Source: Kordia sp. TARA_039_SRF (GTDB lineage: Bacteria > Bacteroidota > Bacteroidia > Flavobacteriales > Flavobacteriaceae). From it: a DNA stretch of 64,000 bases. The stretch covers positions 598,414-662,413 of the forward strand of contig SMNH02000003.1 of the NCBI GenBank assembly GCA_006383075.2. Reading direction: 5' to 3'. The notes under the pieces are model-generated. The model saw only the letters and a program-made list of their open reading frames with translations, searched no databases and was not told the origin of the DNA. Below are positions 9,294 through 20,195 of this stretch, piece by piece. Both the position numbers and the translations under genes were made by a program. Every line of letters begins with the position of its first letter. The stretch's first letter is position 1.

Positions 9294-11666
9294 TTATTTC
9301 AATTCTTCCATCAATTGATCAATAGTCAATGCGGATTTTTCGTTAAAATCTTCTCTGTAAAGTACTTCTACTCGCAATGCTCTCAATCCAGAAACACCTT
9401 GCAAGTCTTCCAATTCAAGCTTTTCGAGTTTTCCAAAACAGTTTTTCGACTGCATGAATTTGATATACTTCATATATTCCAATGCATCTTTGTCTTGCGA
9501 ATATACAATGGCAATTTTTCCAGGAACCGTTAAACGTTCAGTCGTGTTTTTGATGTTGACTTTATCAATACGTTTTTTAATGATTTCGTAACGAATATTG
9601 TACGCGCCATCCACGTCAAATTGCTTTTCATCCATGCGGAATTTAATTGCTAATGAACTGTTATGCACCAAAATAAGCGAAGCTACACGCAAGTCATGAT
9701 CCATTTCTTTACGCGCATTATACGCTACTTGCTCCATTTCGTAGGTGTTTTGCAATTGCCACAAGCGCAAATTGTGCAAATAGAGTTTATGGAAGGCTCT
9801 ATCACGCACTAACGATTGTCCGATATACATGTTGTATTCGACACCATCAGTTTTGTAACGCTCAAAATAATGCGGAAACATTTCTTGTGCTTCCTCTTGC
9901 TTTTTGTCTATATACTTTGCCAGCTTTACATTTAAAATATTCACGCTGTCTTCGTACGCTTTTCGCTTGTCGTACACCACTTTTAGATTTTTATCCAAAC
10001 TGTTGATATATTCAGTTACCAACAACGCCAACGCTGGATTGGTTTCTTTTAAGTGATTGAAAACTGGATAAATATCTTTCTTTAAAAACTGTAAAATTCC
10101 GAGTTCGTCACCTGCTTTTAAACCTTCTTCTGTATCGTTTAAATAGGTTTCTACTCTAAAAATAAGCTCTTCGTAAATAGGCAAGTTTTCTTGATTGCTC
10201 GCTGCTTCCAAAACTTTAATTGCCAAATCCAATTGTGTAGTTAAATCTTCTTGAATGGCTTCATTTCGAGCAATGGATGAACCTTTGATATCGCTTTGTC
10301 CGTACAACGGATACACATCGTCAAACACAATATTTTCAATTTCAGGATTTTCAACCTGATCTGCAATCTGCTTTTGATAATTTTCAGCTGCATCGTAAAA
10401 ACGCCACTTTACCGATGGATGAATAGAAGTATATTGTTCTTGAATGGTAGCTTCTAAAGTATTTTGAAAATCTTCGGAAGCACGTGAAACCGCTGCTTGA
10501 AACACAGGAATAATATCTTGAAGCTTTTGCTGATTTACAGAATTAAGCTCGTATGCGCGCGGAGACGCAATTTCCAATACTGCCAAATCTCGTCCTTGAG
10601 AAGCCACAATCGGAATCAAAATAATACTATTGATACCTTGTGATTTCAATCGCTTGTAAAAACTATTTTCACCAGAATGTTCTCGGTAACGTTCCAAATC
10701 TGAAATAGCAATTTCTTCTCTATTTATAAAGATTTTATCAATAATACCTCGACAGAAAAACTCATTACAAGACACAACATCTTCATCGTAAAATATCAAA
10801 CTTTCCGAGCGTTTTATATGACTTTTGCAAGTTTTTTTATCCAAACCACCAAAGACAGAAAAACCAAGTTTTAAATCTTTGATATTAAAAAATTCACTCA
10901 AGTTTTTACGTAAAGAAGCGACCATATTATCATCACTACGCAATAAATTTTCACGAATAGATGACAAGGTTTCATCAAAGGTAACATCGAATAAATTCAT
11001 GATACCAAAGCCTTTGAAAATATAGCTTTCTAATGGAAATTTTTGCTTCCAAACTTCAATATTATCGTAATTATCCAATAATAAGTGTACGTCTTCTTGG
11101 GTTATTTTCGGCGCATCTTCCGTTGGAATAACTTGGCAGAAATCACCATTAAACGCTACACGATAATGCTTGGTAATGCCTAAATTCTTGTCAGGGATGT
11201 CAAAATAAAATGGGCGTTTTAAATCAATCGTATATCCGTAACACACATTCAAAATCAACACACAAGCGTGCATGTATAACTCTCTTTCTGGAAGATTTCG
11301 CGCTGTAAAGCTATAATCGTCTCCCGCGTTTTTAAGAATATTTTGAAGTCGATTCGAATATTTGAACGATTGAAATGTAAAAGGAATGGTTGCTACCTTA
11401 ATTTCATTATTTGTTAAAATTTCAGGGAACAATCCTTCCAATACTAAATCGATTTGTTCTTTGTACTCTTCTAATTTTGAAAAATCGGAAAACCCTTCTC
11501 GCAACTCTGGATAATTATCTAAATACTCCATAATTTCCACAGCCGACTTATGATACGGGTGATTTGTATCTTCTATATATTTATCATAAAAAGAGATAAC
11601 CTGGTCAAAACTTACAATAAGTTGCAACGGCAAATTAATTTCTTTATTTATATTTCTCTCTTTCAT
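9294..11666 (-). CDS. Large cytoplasmic GAF-domain-like protein
   Basis: 790 aa ORF; central GAF-like region (INSIILIPIVASQGRDLAVLEIASPRAYELN). Confidence 0.7.
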   Translation of the reverse strand: MKERNINKEINLPLQLIVSFDQVISFYDKYIEDTNHPYHKSAVEIMEYLDNYPELREGFSDFSKLEEYKEQIDLVLEGLFPEILTNNEIKVATIPFTFQSFKYSNRLQNILKNAGDDYSFTARNLPERELYMHACVLILNVCYGYTIDLKRPFYFDIPDKNLGITKHYRVAFNGDFCQVIPTEDAPKITQEDVHLLLDNYDNIEVWKQKFPLESYIFKGFGIMNLFDVTFDETLSSIRENLLRSDDNMVASLRKNLSEFFNIKDLKLGFSVFGGLDKKTCKSHIKRSESLIFYDEDVVSCNEFFCRGIIDKIFINREEIAISDLERYREHSGENSFYKRLKSQGINSIILIPIVASQGRDLAVLEIASPRAYELNSVNQQKLQDIIPVFQAAVSRASEDFQNTLEATIQEQYTSIHPSVKWRFYDAAENYQKQIADQVENPEIENIVFDDVYPLYGQSDIKGSSIARNEAIQEDLTTQLDLAIKVLEAASNQENLPIYEELIFRVETYLNDTEEGLKAGDELGILQFLKKDIYPVFNHLKETNPALALLVTEYINSLDKNLKVVYDKRKAYEDSVNILNVKLAKYIDKKQEEAQEMFPHYFERYKTDGVEYNMYIGQSLVRDRAFHKLYLHNLRLWQLQNTYEMEQVAYNARKEMDHDLRVASLILVHNSSLAIKFRMDEKQFDVDGAYNIRYEIIKKRIDKVNIKNTTERLTVPGKIAIVYSQDKDALEYMKYIKFMQSKNCFGKLEKLELEDLQGVSGLRALRVEVLYREDFNEKSALTIDQLMEELK

Positions 11667-11944
11667 GGTTTTCGGTTTAATTTACAAAGATACGAAATCC
11701 TTGCTTAGCTGTGATTTTTAGACGTTTGTTTTTGGGTTTCATTACAAATCACTAAATAATTGAGTATTAGTTAAGTTACGTTAATATTTTGAATAAAAAA
11801 AACTGAGCCGATAAACTTCAAAGTTTTTACATTTTTTATGTATTATTTGTGCTTACTTCTGCAAGTTTCTCTATCCTTTCGACTAAAAAGCTTCTTTTCC
11901 TGCAAAAATTAAAATATTTTTGATTGGAATTAGTTTAGTTGTAG

Positions 11945-14900
11945 ATGAAGTCACGCTTTCTATTTTTTTGTATCGGATTGTTTTTCACTGTGCACATGCA
12001 GGGACAAACAAAGAATCGTCATACAAAAAAAGTGGCTGTTAAAGATTCTATCGTGCTCGATTCCGTCAGCATCAACCCTTTTAAATTTACACTTACCGAT
12101 AAACGCAACAAAAAAATTGACTCAACGGCTTACCGAGTAGATTTTACAAAAGCTATTTTATATCTCGATGTCTCAAAAATTACAACGGATTCCATCAATG
12201 TGAATTATACGAAATACCCAAAATTTCTCACCAAAAAATACAAAGGTTTTAATAAAGATTTGATTGTAGAAAACCCGATTGATATTGATAAAATTGTCGC
12301 GCTTAGCACGAATAAAGAACCAAGCAACACGCGACTTTTTGATGGTTTGAATACCTCTGGAAGCATTTCTCGTGGCGTTACGATTGGAAACAATCAAAAT
12401 TCGGTACTGAATTCCGAACTAGATTTACAAATTTCAGGGAAAATTTCCCAAAATATCACGCTTCGCGCTTCTATTCAAGATGCTAACATTCCGATTCAGG
12501 AAAGTGGCTATTCGCAACGGTTGGACGAATTTGACCAAGTATTTATTGAACTGGAAAGCAAACGCTGGAAAATTCGTGCGGGTGATGTGAATTTGGAAAA
12601 TACAACAACCGATTTTATGCGCTTTCAGAAAAAAGTACAAGGTGTTGGCATTACGGCAAATTTACCTGGCGAAAATAGCAATACGACCTTATTTGCTTCC
12701 GGAGCTTTGGTGCGCGGACGCTATACACAAAGCCGTTTTCAAGGACAAGAAGGAAATCAAGGACCGTACAAATTGACTGGACCTAATGAAGAGTTATTTA
12801 TTTTGATTATTTCTGGAAGTGAAACAGTTTATGTAAACGGCTTGCCTGTTGAACGCGGCGAAAATAACGATTATGTGATTGATTACAATGCAGGAGAAAT
12901 TACGTTTACGTCTCGTTTTCCAATTACTTCCGAAATGCGAATTACGGTGGAATATCAGTTTACAGACAATAATTACACGCGATTTGTAGCTTACGGCGGC
13001 GCGCAATACGAACGAGAAAAGTTTAAAATTGCTGGCTATATTTATTCAGAAAATGATTCTAAAAATCAGCCGATTCAGCAAAATTTATCAGAAGAGCAAG
13101 TGCAAATTTTACGTGATGCGGGTGATAATCAACAATTGATGAATGCGCCTTCTGCTGTGGAGCAGCCGTTTTCGGAAAATCGTATTTTGTATCGCAAAGA
13201 AATCATTGATGGTATGGAAGTGTTTGTGTTTTCCAACAATCCTGATGACACGTTGTTTGATGTGCGTTTTTCGCTCGTGGGCGACAATCAAGGGAATTAT
13301 GTACTGTCCAACACAGCTTCCAATGGACGTATTTACGAATATATTTCACCGATTGCAGGCGTTCCGCAAGGAAATTATGAACCAATTATTCAACTGGTGG
13401 CACCTACGAAAATTCAGGTTGCTGTTGTGAATGGCGCGTATACGCCAAGTGAAAAAACGGACGTGCAATTTGAAGTCGGTTTTAGCAGTAATGACCAGAA
13501 TTTATTTTCGTCTTTGGACGATGATGACAATCAAGGATTGGCAGCTAAAATCAGCGTGCAACAGCAATTACTCGATAAAAAATGGAAGATTCGCAGTTTT
13601 GCCAATTTTAATCATATTGATGAGAAGTTTCAAACTATTGAGCGATTGTATTCTATTGAATTTAGTCGCGATTGGAATTTGGAAAATAATTTCAGCGCGG
13701 GAAATCAGCAGTTTTTGTCTACTGGATTGAATTTTTCCAACGAAAAAAACGGCACAGCGCAATATCGTTTTGAATATTTAGATTTTGACAATAATGCTAC
13801 AGGAAATCGTCACGTATTACAATCTGATTTGAAGTTTGGCAAACTGCAATTGCAATCTAGCGGAAGCTTTTTAACAAACGAAACCGTGACTACAACTTCT
13901 GACTTTTTACGTTTGTTTGCACGTGCGGCGTATAGTTTTGATAAAAGTTGGATTGGTGCACGCGTTGATTTGGAAAGTAACGAACAACAAGAAATCGCCA
14001 CCCAAAATTTTACGCCATTGAGTCAACGATTTAAAGCATATACAGGTTTTATCGGTGTCGGTGATAGTTTAAAAATTCATGCGGAAGTTGGCTATACCTA
14101 TCGTGTAAATGATAGTTTGCGGAACAATTTGTTGCAACGTGTAAATACCTCAAACACCTACTTTTTAAAGTCGCGCTTGATTCAAAATAAAAACACACAG
14201 TTGTCACTGTTTGTAAATTACAGAACGTTAGACCAAGAAGATGAAACGATTGAAGACGAAACTTCATTGAACTCGCGTTTGGTGTATCAGCAGCGATTGT
14301 TTGATAATATTGTGACCTTGAATACAGTGTACGAAACCAATTCGGGAACGTTGCCACAACAGGAATTTACCTATGTCCAAGTCGATCCTGGACAAGGTGT
14401 GTACACATGGAATGATTATAACGATAATGGCATACAAGAATTGAACGAATTTGAGTTGGCACAGTTTCCCGATGAAGCCATTTATGTACGTGTGTTGTTG
14501 CCAAATCAGGTGTTTATCAAAACGCATCAAAACAAATTTAGTCAAGTAGTGACGCTCAATCCGTCGCGGTGGAATACGAGTAATACCAAAGGTGTAAAGA
14601 AGTTTTTATCGCATTTTTACAATCAAGCATCATTTTTAATAGATAGAAAGATTCGTCGCGAAAATGATAATTTCAGTTTTAATCCGTTTGACGATTCCGA
14701 AGATGAGAATGTTTTGGGATTGAATCAAACCTTACGAAATGCCCTATTTTTTAATCGCGGAAAGCAAAAATACACCACTTCGTACACGTATTTGAATGCC
14801 AAATCGAAAAACTTATTGTCTATCGGTTCGCAGGAAAATATCAATACGTCTCATCAACTGCAATTTACACATAAAATTGGCAAATTTTGGCTCACCGATT

Positions 14901-15364
14901 TGATTAGTAGCACTGGGAAAACCGAGAGTATTTCTGAGAACTTTATCAATAAAAACTTTGAGATTAATTTATTTAAAGTAGAACCTACTTTGTCGTATTT
15001 ATTTAGTAGAAACAGTCGTTTTAGCGTATTTTACAAGTATGAAAACAAGGAAAATCTCGCTGGCGATTTGGAACAACTGACACAACAAAAATTCGGTGTT
15101 TCCTTTGCGTATAACAATCAGCAGAAAATTGCCTTAAATGGAGAGTTCAATTATTTTCAAAATGATTTTTCTGGAAATGCATTTTCGCCAGTAGGCTATC
15201 AAATGTTGGAAGGTTTGCAGCCTGGCACCAATTTTACATGGAATATTTTAATTCAGAAAAAATTGACTAAGTTTTTAGATTTGAATCTTTCCTATTTTGG
15301 CAGAAAAAGTGAGGCTTCACAAACCATTCATACAGGAAATGTGCAGTTGAGAGCCTTCTTCTAA
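11945..15364 (+). CDS. Large outer-membrane beta-barrel-like protein
   Basis: Signal peptide, alternating beta-strand pattern over ~900 aa, acidic loop DYNDNGIQELNEFE. Confidence 0.8.
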   Translation: MKSRFLFFCIGLFFTVHMQGQTKNRHTKKVAVKDSIVLDSVSINPFKFTLTDKRNKKIDSTAYRVDFTKAILYLDVSKITTDSINVNYTKYPKFLTKKYKGFNKDLIVENPIDIDKIVALSTNKEPSNTRLFDGLNTSGSISRGVTIGNNQNSVLNSELDLQISGKISQNITLRASIQDANIPIQESGYSQRLDEFDQVFIELESKRWKIRAGDVNLENTTTDFMRFQKKVQGVGITANLPGENSNTTLFASGALVRGRYTQSRFQGQEGNQGPYKLTGPNEELFILIISGSETVYVNGLPVERGENNDYVIDYNAGEITFTSRFPITSEMRITVEYQFTDNNYTRFVAYGGAQYEREKFKIAGYIYSENDSKNQPIQQNLSEEQVQILRDAGDNQQLMNAPSAVEQPFSENRILYRKEIIDGMEVFVFSNNPDDTLFDVRFSLVGDNQGNYVLSNTASNGRIYEYISPIAGVPQGNYEPIIQLVAPTKIQVAVVNGAYTPSEKTDVQFEVGFSSNDQNLFSSLDDDDNQGLAAKISVQQQLLDKKWKIRSFANFNHIDEKFQTIERLYSIEFSRDWNLENNFSAGNQQFLSTGLNFSNEKNGTAQYRFEYLDFDNNATGNRHVLQSDLKFGKLQLQSSGSFLTNETVTTTSDFLRLFARAAYSFDKSWIGARVDLESNEQQEIATQNFTPLSQRFKAYTGFIGVGDSLKIHAEVGYTYRVNDSLRNNLLQRVNTSNTYFLKSRLIQNKNTQLSLFVNYRTLDQEDETIEDETSLNSRLVYQQRLFDNIVTLNTVYETNSGTLPQQEFTYVQVDPGQGVYTWNDYNDNGIQELNEFELAQFPDEAIYVRVLLPNQVFIKTHQNKFSQVVTLNPSRWNTSNTKGVKKFLSHFYNQASFLIDRKIRRENDNFSFNPFDDSEDENVLGLNQTLRNALFFNRGKQKYTTSYTYLNAKSKNLLSIGSQENINTSHQLQFTHKIGKFWLTDLISSTGKTESISENFINKNFEINLFKVEPTLSYLFSRNSRFSVFYKYENKENLAGDLEQLTQQKFGVSFAYNNQQKIALNGEFNYFQNDFSGNAFSPVGYQMLEGLQPGTNFTWNILIQKKLTKFLDLNLSYFGRKSEASQTIHTGNVQLRAFF

Positions 15365-15511
15365 ACCACAACCTTTTTTTAAACATTTCCACCAATACGC
15401 AACCATTTTTACATTTCCACATCTATTAGTGGTGTAACACCAATTCAACTATAAATTGGTATACTTCTTGTTAAGACAAAACGACATATAACAACAAAAC
15501 CGTAAATTATT

Positions 15512-16066
15512 ATGAAAAACAATTTTTCTACAACAGTATTTGCATTATTTCTTTTTTTAGGATTTGCTGTACAAGCGCAAGACGACACTAGCTCCACGAC
15601 AGATCCTTATGGCGTAGGCAATCGTGCCAATGAAATTCGTTTAGACGTTTTTGACGCTGCTTTTTTCTCCGCCCTTGATGTTAGTTACGAGCGTGTGAAC
15701 GATTCAGCTATCGGATATGGAGTTTCTGTTTTTGCAAATTTGAGAGATACTGAAGATAATGTGGCATACTACGAAAAATTTGCTGTTACACCATTTTTTA
15801 GATTTTACTTCTTCAACAAGCAAGATTTTGGAGCCAAAGGATTGTACGCGGAAGTATTTTCAAAATTTGCTTCAGGAGACAATCCTGATAACTTAAATGA
15901 AGATTATTTTGACGCGGCTTTAGGATTGTCTATCGGACAAAAGTGGGTAAACAAAAGAGGTTTTATGTTAGAAATTTCTTTTGGTGGTGGACGAAACATC
16001 GGATTGGATGACAATTCACCTGACTTAACTTTTAGAGGCGGAATTTCCTTAGGGTATCGATTTTAA
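15512..16066 (+). CDS. Outer-membrane beta-barrel protein (DUF3575-like)
   Basis: Signal peptide ending FAVQAQ; amphipathic strands; terminal GGISLGYRF. Confidence 0.75.
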   Translation: MKNNFSTTVFALFLFLGFAVQAQDDTSSTTDPYGVGNRANEIRLDVFDAAFFSALDVSYERVNDSAIGYGVSVFANLRDTEDNVAYYEKFAVTPFFRFYFFNKQDFGAKGLYAEVFSKFASGDNPDNLNEDYFDAALGLSIGQKWVNKRGFMLEISFGGGRNIGLDDNSPDLTFRGGISLGYRF

Positions 16067-16094
16067 AATACATTAACATTATACCAAATAATTA

Positions 16095-16140
16095 AAAAGC
16101 CTACCGTTCTTGTATTTCAAAGTAGCGATAGGCTTTTCCT
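16095..16140 (+). terminator. Intrinsic terminator-like hairpin
   Basis: AAAAGCCTA...TAGGCTTTT downstream of the 15512 gene. Confidence 0.65.
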
Positions 16141-16331
16141 AGGAAAAAATGATTCTTCTTCTTCACATATATTGTTGATTCGTTTTTGCTTTATTTATAC
16201 TGTTGTGACAAAATCATACTACTAAATAACAGCTTTCATCTTACATATAAAAATAGTGATATCCTGTATTTATAAATACCATCATGATATTTATAAATAT
16301 AGCCAAGAATTAACTACAGTATATTCAAAAC

Positions 16332-16375
16332 AAAAGCGCAATACAAAATGTACTGCGCTTTGATATATTTTTTAC
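16332..16375. terminator. Terminator-like hairpin downstream of glycyl-tRNA synthetase
   Basis: AAAGCGCA...TGCGCTTT just past the stop of the minus-strand gene. Confidence 0.6.
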
Positions 16376-16385
16376 TGAATAAGTT

Positions 16386-17930
16386 TTACATATTCATCAG
16401 CCATGTGCGCATGTCTACTTCTTTGGCAATGATATTACGTACATCTTCAATTTTTACACGCTGCTGTTCCATCGTATCGCGGTGACGAATGGTGACCATG
16501 TTATCTTCTAAAGTGTCGTGATCAATTGTAATACAGAATGGTGTTCCTGCAGCGTCTTGTCGACGGTAACGACGACCAATAGAATCTTTCCCTTCTTCAT
16601 ACACCATATTGAAGTCCCATTTTAAATCATCCATAATTTTTCTTGCAACTTCTGGCAATCCATCTTTTTCTACGAGTGGTAATACCGCTGCTTTTGTTGG
16701 TGCCAATACTGCTGGCAAACGCAATACAGTACGTGTAGTTCCGTCTGGCAATTCTTCTTCTACCAACGAGTTTGAGAAAACTGCTAAAAACATACGATCG
16801 AGTCCGATAGACGTTTCTACGACATACGGCACATAGCTTTCTTTTGTTTCATTATCGTAATATTGCAATTTTTTTCCAGAATATTGTTCGTGCTGACTCA
16901 AATCGAAGTCTGTACGCGAATGAATTCCTTCCAATTCTTTGAAACCAAATGGAAAATTAAATTCAATATCCGCCGCAGCGTCTGCATAATGCGCAAGTTT
17001 ATCATGATCGTGAAAACGATAGTTCTCCTTGCCCATTCCTAAGGATAAATGCCACTTTAAACGCGTTTCTTTCCATTGCTCGTACCATTCTTTTTGCGTT
17101 CCTGGTTTTACAAAGAACTGCATTTCCATTTGCTCAAATTCACGCTGTCTAAAGATGAATTGACGCGCTACAATTTCGTTACGGAATGCTTTTCCAGTTT
17201 GTGCAATTCCAAACGGAATTTTCATACGTCCTGTTTTTTGCACATTTAAAAAGTTGACAAAAATACCTTGTGCCGTTTCTGGTCGTAAATACACTTTGGT
17301 TGAACTATCTGCGGAAGCGCCCAATTGCGTACCAAACATCAAGTTGAACTGTTTTACTTCTGTCCAATTTTTCGTTCCCGATACAGGATCGACAATGCCT
17401 AAATCTACAATCAACTGCTTAAATCCTTCCAAATCATTTTCTTCCTGTACACGTGCTAGCTCTGCGCTGATTTCGTCAATTTGCTTTTGACGACGCAATA
17501 CATTCGGATTGGTAGAACGGAATTCCTCTTCATTAAAAGCATCGCCAAAACGTTTTTGCGCTTTTGCAATGTCTTTGTTGATTTTTTGAACAATTTTTTC
17601 TCGGTAATCTTCCACCAAAACATCTGCACGATAGCGCTTTTTGGAGTCTTTGTTGTCAATTAGCGGATCGTTGAACGCATCAACGTGCCCAGAAGCTTTC
17701 CAAGTTGTTGGATGCATGAGAATTGCAGCATCGATTCCCACAATATTTTCATGCATTTGCACCATGGCTTTCCACCAATAGTCTCGTATATTTTTCTTTA
17801 ACTCTGCTCCATTTTGAGCATAATCGTACACCGCACTCAATCCGTCATAAATTTCACTTGATTGAAAGATATAACCGTATTCCTTTGCGTGCGATATTAC
17901 TTTTTTAAATTGATCGTCTTGTTTTGCCAT
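16386..17930 (-). CDS. glyQS: Glycine--tRNA ligase (dimeric type)
   Basis: Class II motifs LRPETAQGIFVNFLNV, FRNEIVARQFIFRQREFEQMEMQFF, and C-terminal anticodon-binding domain. Confidence 0.97.
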   Translation of the reverse strand: MAKQDDQFKKVISHAKEYGYIFQSSEIYDGLSAVYDYAQNGAELKKNIRDYWWKAMVQMHENIVGIDAAILMHPTTWKASGHVDAFNDPLIDNKDSKKRYRADVLVEDYREKIVQKINKDIAKAQKRFGDAFNEEEFRSTNPNVLRRQKQIDEISAELARVQEENDLEGFKQLIVDLGIVDPVSGTKNWTEVKQFNLMFGTQLGASADSSTKVYLRPETAQGIFVNFLNVQKTGRMKIPFGIAQTGKAFRNEIVARQFIFRQREFEQMEMQFFVKPGTQKEWYEQWKETRLKWHLSLGMGKENYRFHDHDKLAHYADAAADIEFNFPFGFKELEGIHSRTDFDLSQHEQYSGKKLQYYDNETKESYVPYVVETSIGLDRMFLAVFSNSLVEEELPDGTTRTVLRLPAVLAPTKAAVLPLVEKDGLPEVARKIMDDLKWDFNMVYEEGKDSIGRRYRRQDAAGTPFCITIDHDTLEDNMVTIRHRDTMEQQRVKIEDVRNIIAKEVDMRTWLMNM

Positions 17931-17966
17931 GCCGCAAATATAAAACGTTTGTATATCAGCTACAAG

Positions 17967-18521
17967 CTATTTTTTTGCGATGTACACAAAAGCTGGTGGA
18001 ATGTTGAATGCTTCAAAAGATAACTTCACTTTATCTTTAAAAACTTCTTTGAGTTTTTTGTAGTAGGAAAGACTGTATTGGTATTGCACAAACACACTAT
18101 TTTCGCGCATTGCCTCGTAGGTATTGTCTAAAATTTTATCGCTGATTTCGGTAGGAATGTTGGTAAAAGGCAAGCTTGAAACGACGCAATCAACTTTGTC
18201 AAAACCGTGTTTTTTTAAGATAGGTGTAATTTCTTCCGCAGAAACTTTTTCTATAATGAGTTGCGAGTGTGTTATTTTTTCGAGCGATTCAAAAAAGCGG
18301 TTGTTGATTTCGAAAGCAATTAATTTGGTTCCTGGTTGTATTTTTTTTAGAATTTCCTTTGTGATGATTCCATTTCCAGGACCAAATTCGACTATGACTT
18401 TGACAGCATCAAAATCGATATGTTTTACCATTCGTTTGGTTAAAAAACGGGAACTTGGCATGATAGTTCCAGAAGTTTTGATATCGCGTATGGCTTCTCT
18501 GAAAAATTTTAGTCGATCCAA
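17967..18521 (-). CDS. Class I SAM-dependent methyltransferase (rRNA dimethylase/phospholipid methyltransferase-like)
   Basis: VEFGPGNGIITKEIL motif I, VVSSLPFTNIP motif IV. Confidence 0.85.
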   Translation of the reverse strand: MDRLKFFREAIRDIKTSGTIMPSSRFLTKRMVKHIDFDAVKVIVEFGPGNGIITKEILKKIQPGTKLIAFEINNRFFESLEKITHSQLIIEKVSAEEITPILKKHGFDKVDCVVSSLPFTNIPTEISDKILDNTYEAMRENSVFVQYQYSLSYYKKLKEVFKDKVKLSFEAFNIPPAFVYIAKK

Positions 18522-18650
18522 TCGAGGAAATTTTAATACTTAGTGTTTGTTTTTTTTCGAAATTACCGCGAAGTAAAGAAAATATTCAGAAAGTAAAGTG
18601 ATTTTTGTGTGAATCTTTTTCTTTTTGATGAAATGATTTTGTGCAATTTT

Positions 18651-19052
18651 TTATTTAAAGCTCGTCTTTATAGGACCTGAAGACGTGCTACTATGCAGTT
18701 TTCTTTGAATGTGAAGGTTGCTTTTACGGAGTTCAATCATTTTTTTTCGGTAATCCGTCAGCGATTCATAATCTAAAGTAGTTTGTGCTATATTGTCGAG
18801 TAATTTTTCAGCTTTTTTCTTTTCAAGAAGTAATTCTTCAGAATTTTGCGTGTGTTCTTTGGTTAAATGATCGTAGTTTTTGATAATATCTTTGAGTTCT
18901 TCCTGTACCAAAGATTTTTCATTTTTCAAATATTGAATCTTCTCTTTATTTTCTCTATCAGACAAAAAAGAAATACAAACAATCGATACCGCCATGGCAG
19001 AAAGTGCTACAAGTAATATTTTTTGAATTGTATCTTTGGTCGTTCCACTCAT
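18651..19052 (-). CDS. Small membrane-anchored coiled-coil protein
   Basis: One N-terminal TM helix then heptad-rich helix. Confidence 0.65.
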   Translation of the reverse strand: MSGTTKDTIQKILLVALSAMAVSIVCISFLSDRENKEKIQYLKNEKSLVQEELKDIIKNYDHLTKEHTQNSEELLLEKKKAEKLLDNIAQTTLDYESLTDYRKKMIELRKSNLHIQRKLHSSTSSGPIKTSFK

Positions 19053-19098
19053 AAAAAAGTAGTACTTTTAAAACGAATTGTGTTAAAAATTTTAACGT

Positions 19099-19794
19099 TT
19101 GCAAGTGACAAATATATTAAATAATATTCTTTCCTCCTTTTTTCCGGCAATTTGTCTGTCGTGCAGTGATACATTAAAGCATCAAGAACAGCATATTTGT
19201 ACGAAATGTTTACACAACTTACCGTTTACGGAATTTCATAAGCATGCAGAAAACCCAGTAAAACAAACATTTTATGGGCGTGTACATATTGAAAACGCCA
19301 CCGCATTGTTACACTATAAAAAGAATAGCATAGTACAACAACTTATACATCAATTAAAATATAAAAACAGACAAGAAATTGGTGCATTGTTAGGAAATAT
19401 GCTAGGTGAACAATTAAAAAAGGAAGTGAGTTTCAGTGAAATTGACTACATCATTCCTGTACCATTACACAAAAAGCGATTACAAAAACGTGGGTATAAT
19501 CAAGTAGCTACCTTTGGAAAACAACTTGCTACACATTTAGAAGCTACGTATAATGACACCATTCTTGTAAAGACTCAAAACATTAAAACACAGGCTTTTA
19601 AAAAACGAGCGGCGCGCTGGATGACTGCACAACATTCGTTTGAGATTACAGATACCACTACATTGGCAGGAAAACATATTTTGTTAGTAGACGATATTAT
19701 CACGACAGGTGCCACCATAGAAGCTTGTGCTTTGGCACTTCAAAAAATTCCAAATATTACAATAAGTATTGCAACAATGTCAATAGCGAGTTAA
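19099..19794 (+). CDS. comF: ComF family protein (phosphoribosyltransferase)
   Basis: CxxC zinc-ribbon-like N-terminus, VPLHKKRLQKRGYNQ, PRPP loop VLLVDDIITTGAT. Confidence 0.93.
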   Translation: MQVTNILNNILSSFFPAICLSCSDTLKHQEQHICTKCLHNLPFTEFHKHAENPVKQTFYGRVHIENATALLHYKKNSIVQQLIHQLKYKNRQEIGALLGNMLGEQLKKEVSFSEIDYIIPVPLHKKRLQKRGYNQVATFGKQLATHLEATYNDTILVKTQNIKTQAFKKRAARWMTAQHSFEITDTTTLAGKHILLVDDIITTGATIEACALALQKIPNITISIATMSIAS

Positions 19795-19867
19795 TACTCA
19801 TTTTATCTTCGAATAAAGTTTGTATTTGTTTCAGCAGCATGCATGAAAAAGTAGAGAAATCACATTT

Positions 19868-20092
19868 CTTACTTTCTTTTCTTTGCTCGCCCAAAGAAAA
19901 TGAAACAAAAGAAATGGCGCTTTTCCAGAGGTGTTTTTAATTTTTCTTTTAAAAAAATTAAAACCGTAATAATTTTTCGAGTTTTATAGTTGCCTTAGCT
20001 CTATTTTCAATTTCAAAAATTATATAACTAATCCCTTCCAAAGCTTTTAAAAAATTTCACGAAAAATCATTACTACACTGCGGAAAAGAATA
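19868..20092 (+). repeat. Dispersed structured intergenic repeat R1, copy 2
   Basis: Block-wise match to 118-345 and 44286-44530. Confidence 0.85.
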
Positions 20093-20195
20093 TATAAGTT
20101 TTAAATTAAATTTGTATTTCATCAGAAATAACTTAATAGTTATAATGTTTAATCCGAGTTAAAACCTTCGTCAGTACGAAAAATAATTAGTTTAT

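Noticed and set aside
19725-19940. 71 aa ORF after comF
   Set aside because: Out-of-frame overlap with comF 3' end and R1 copy 2.
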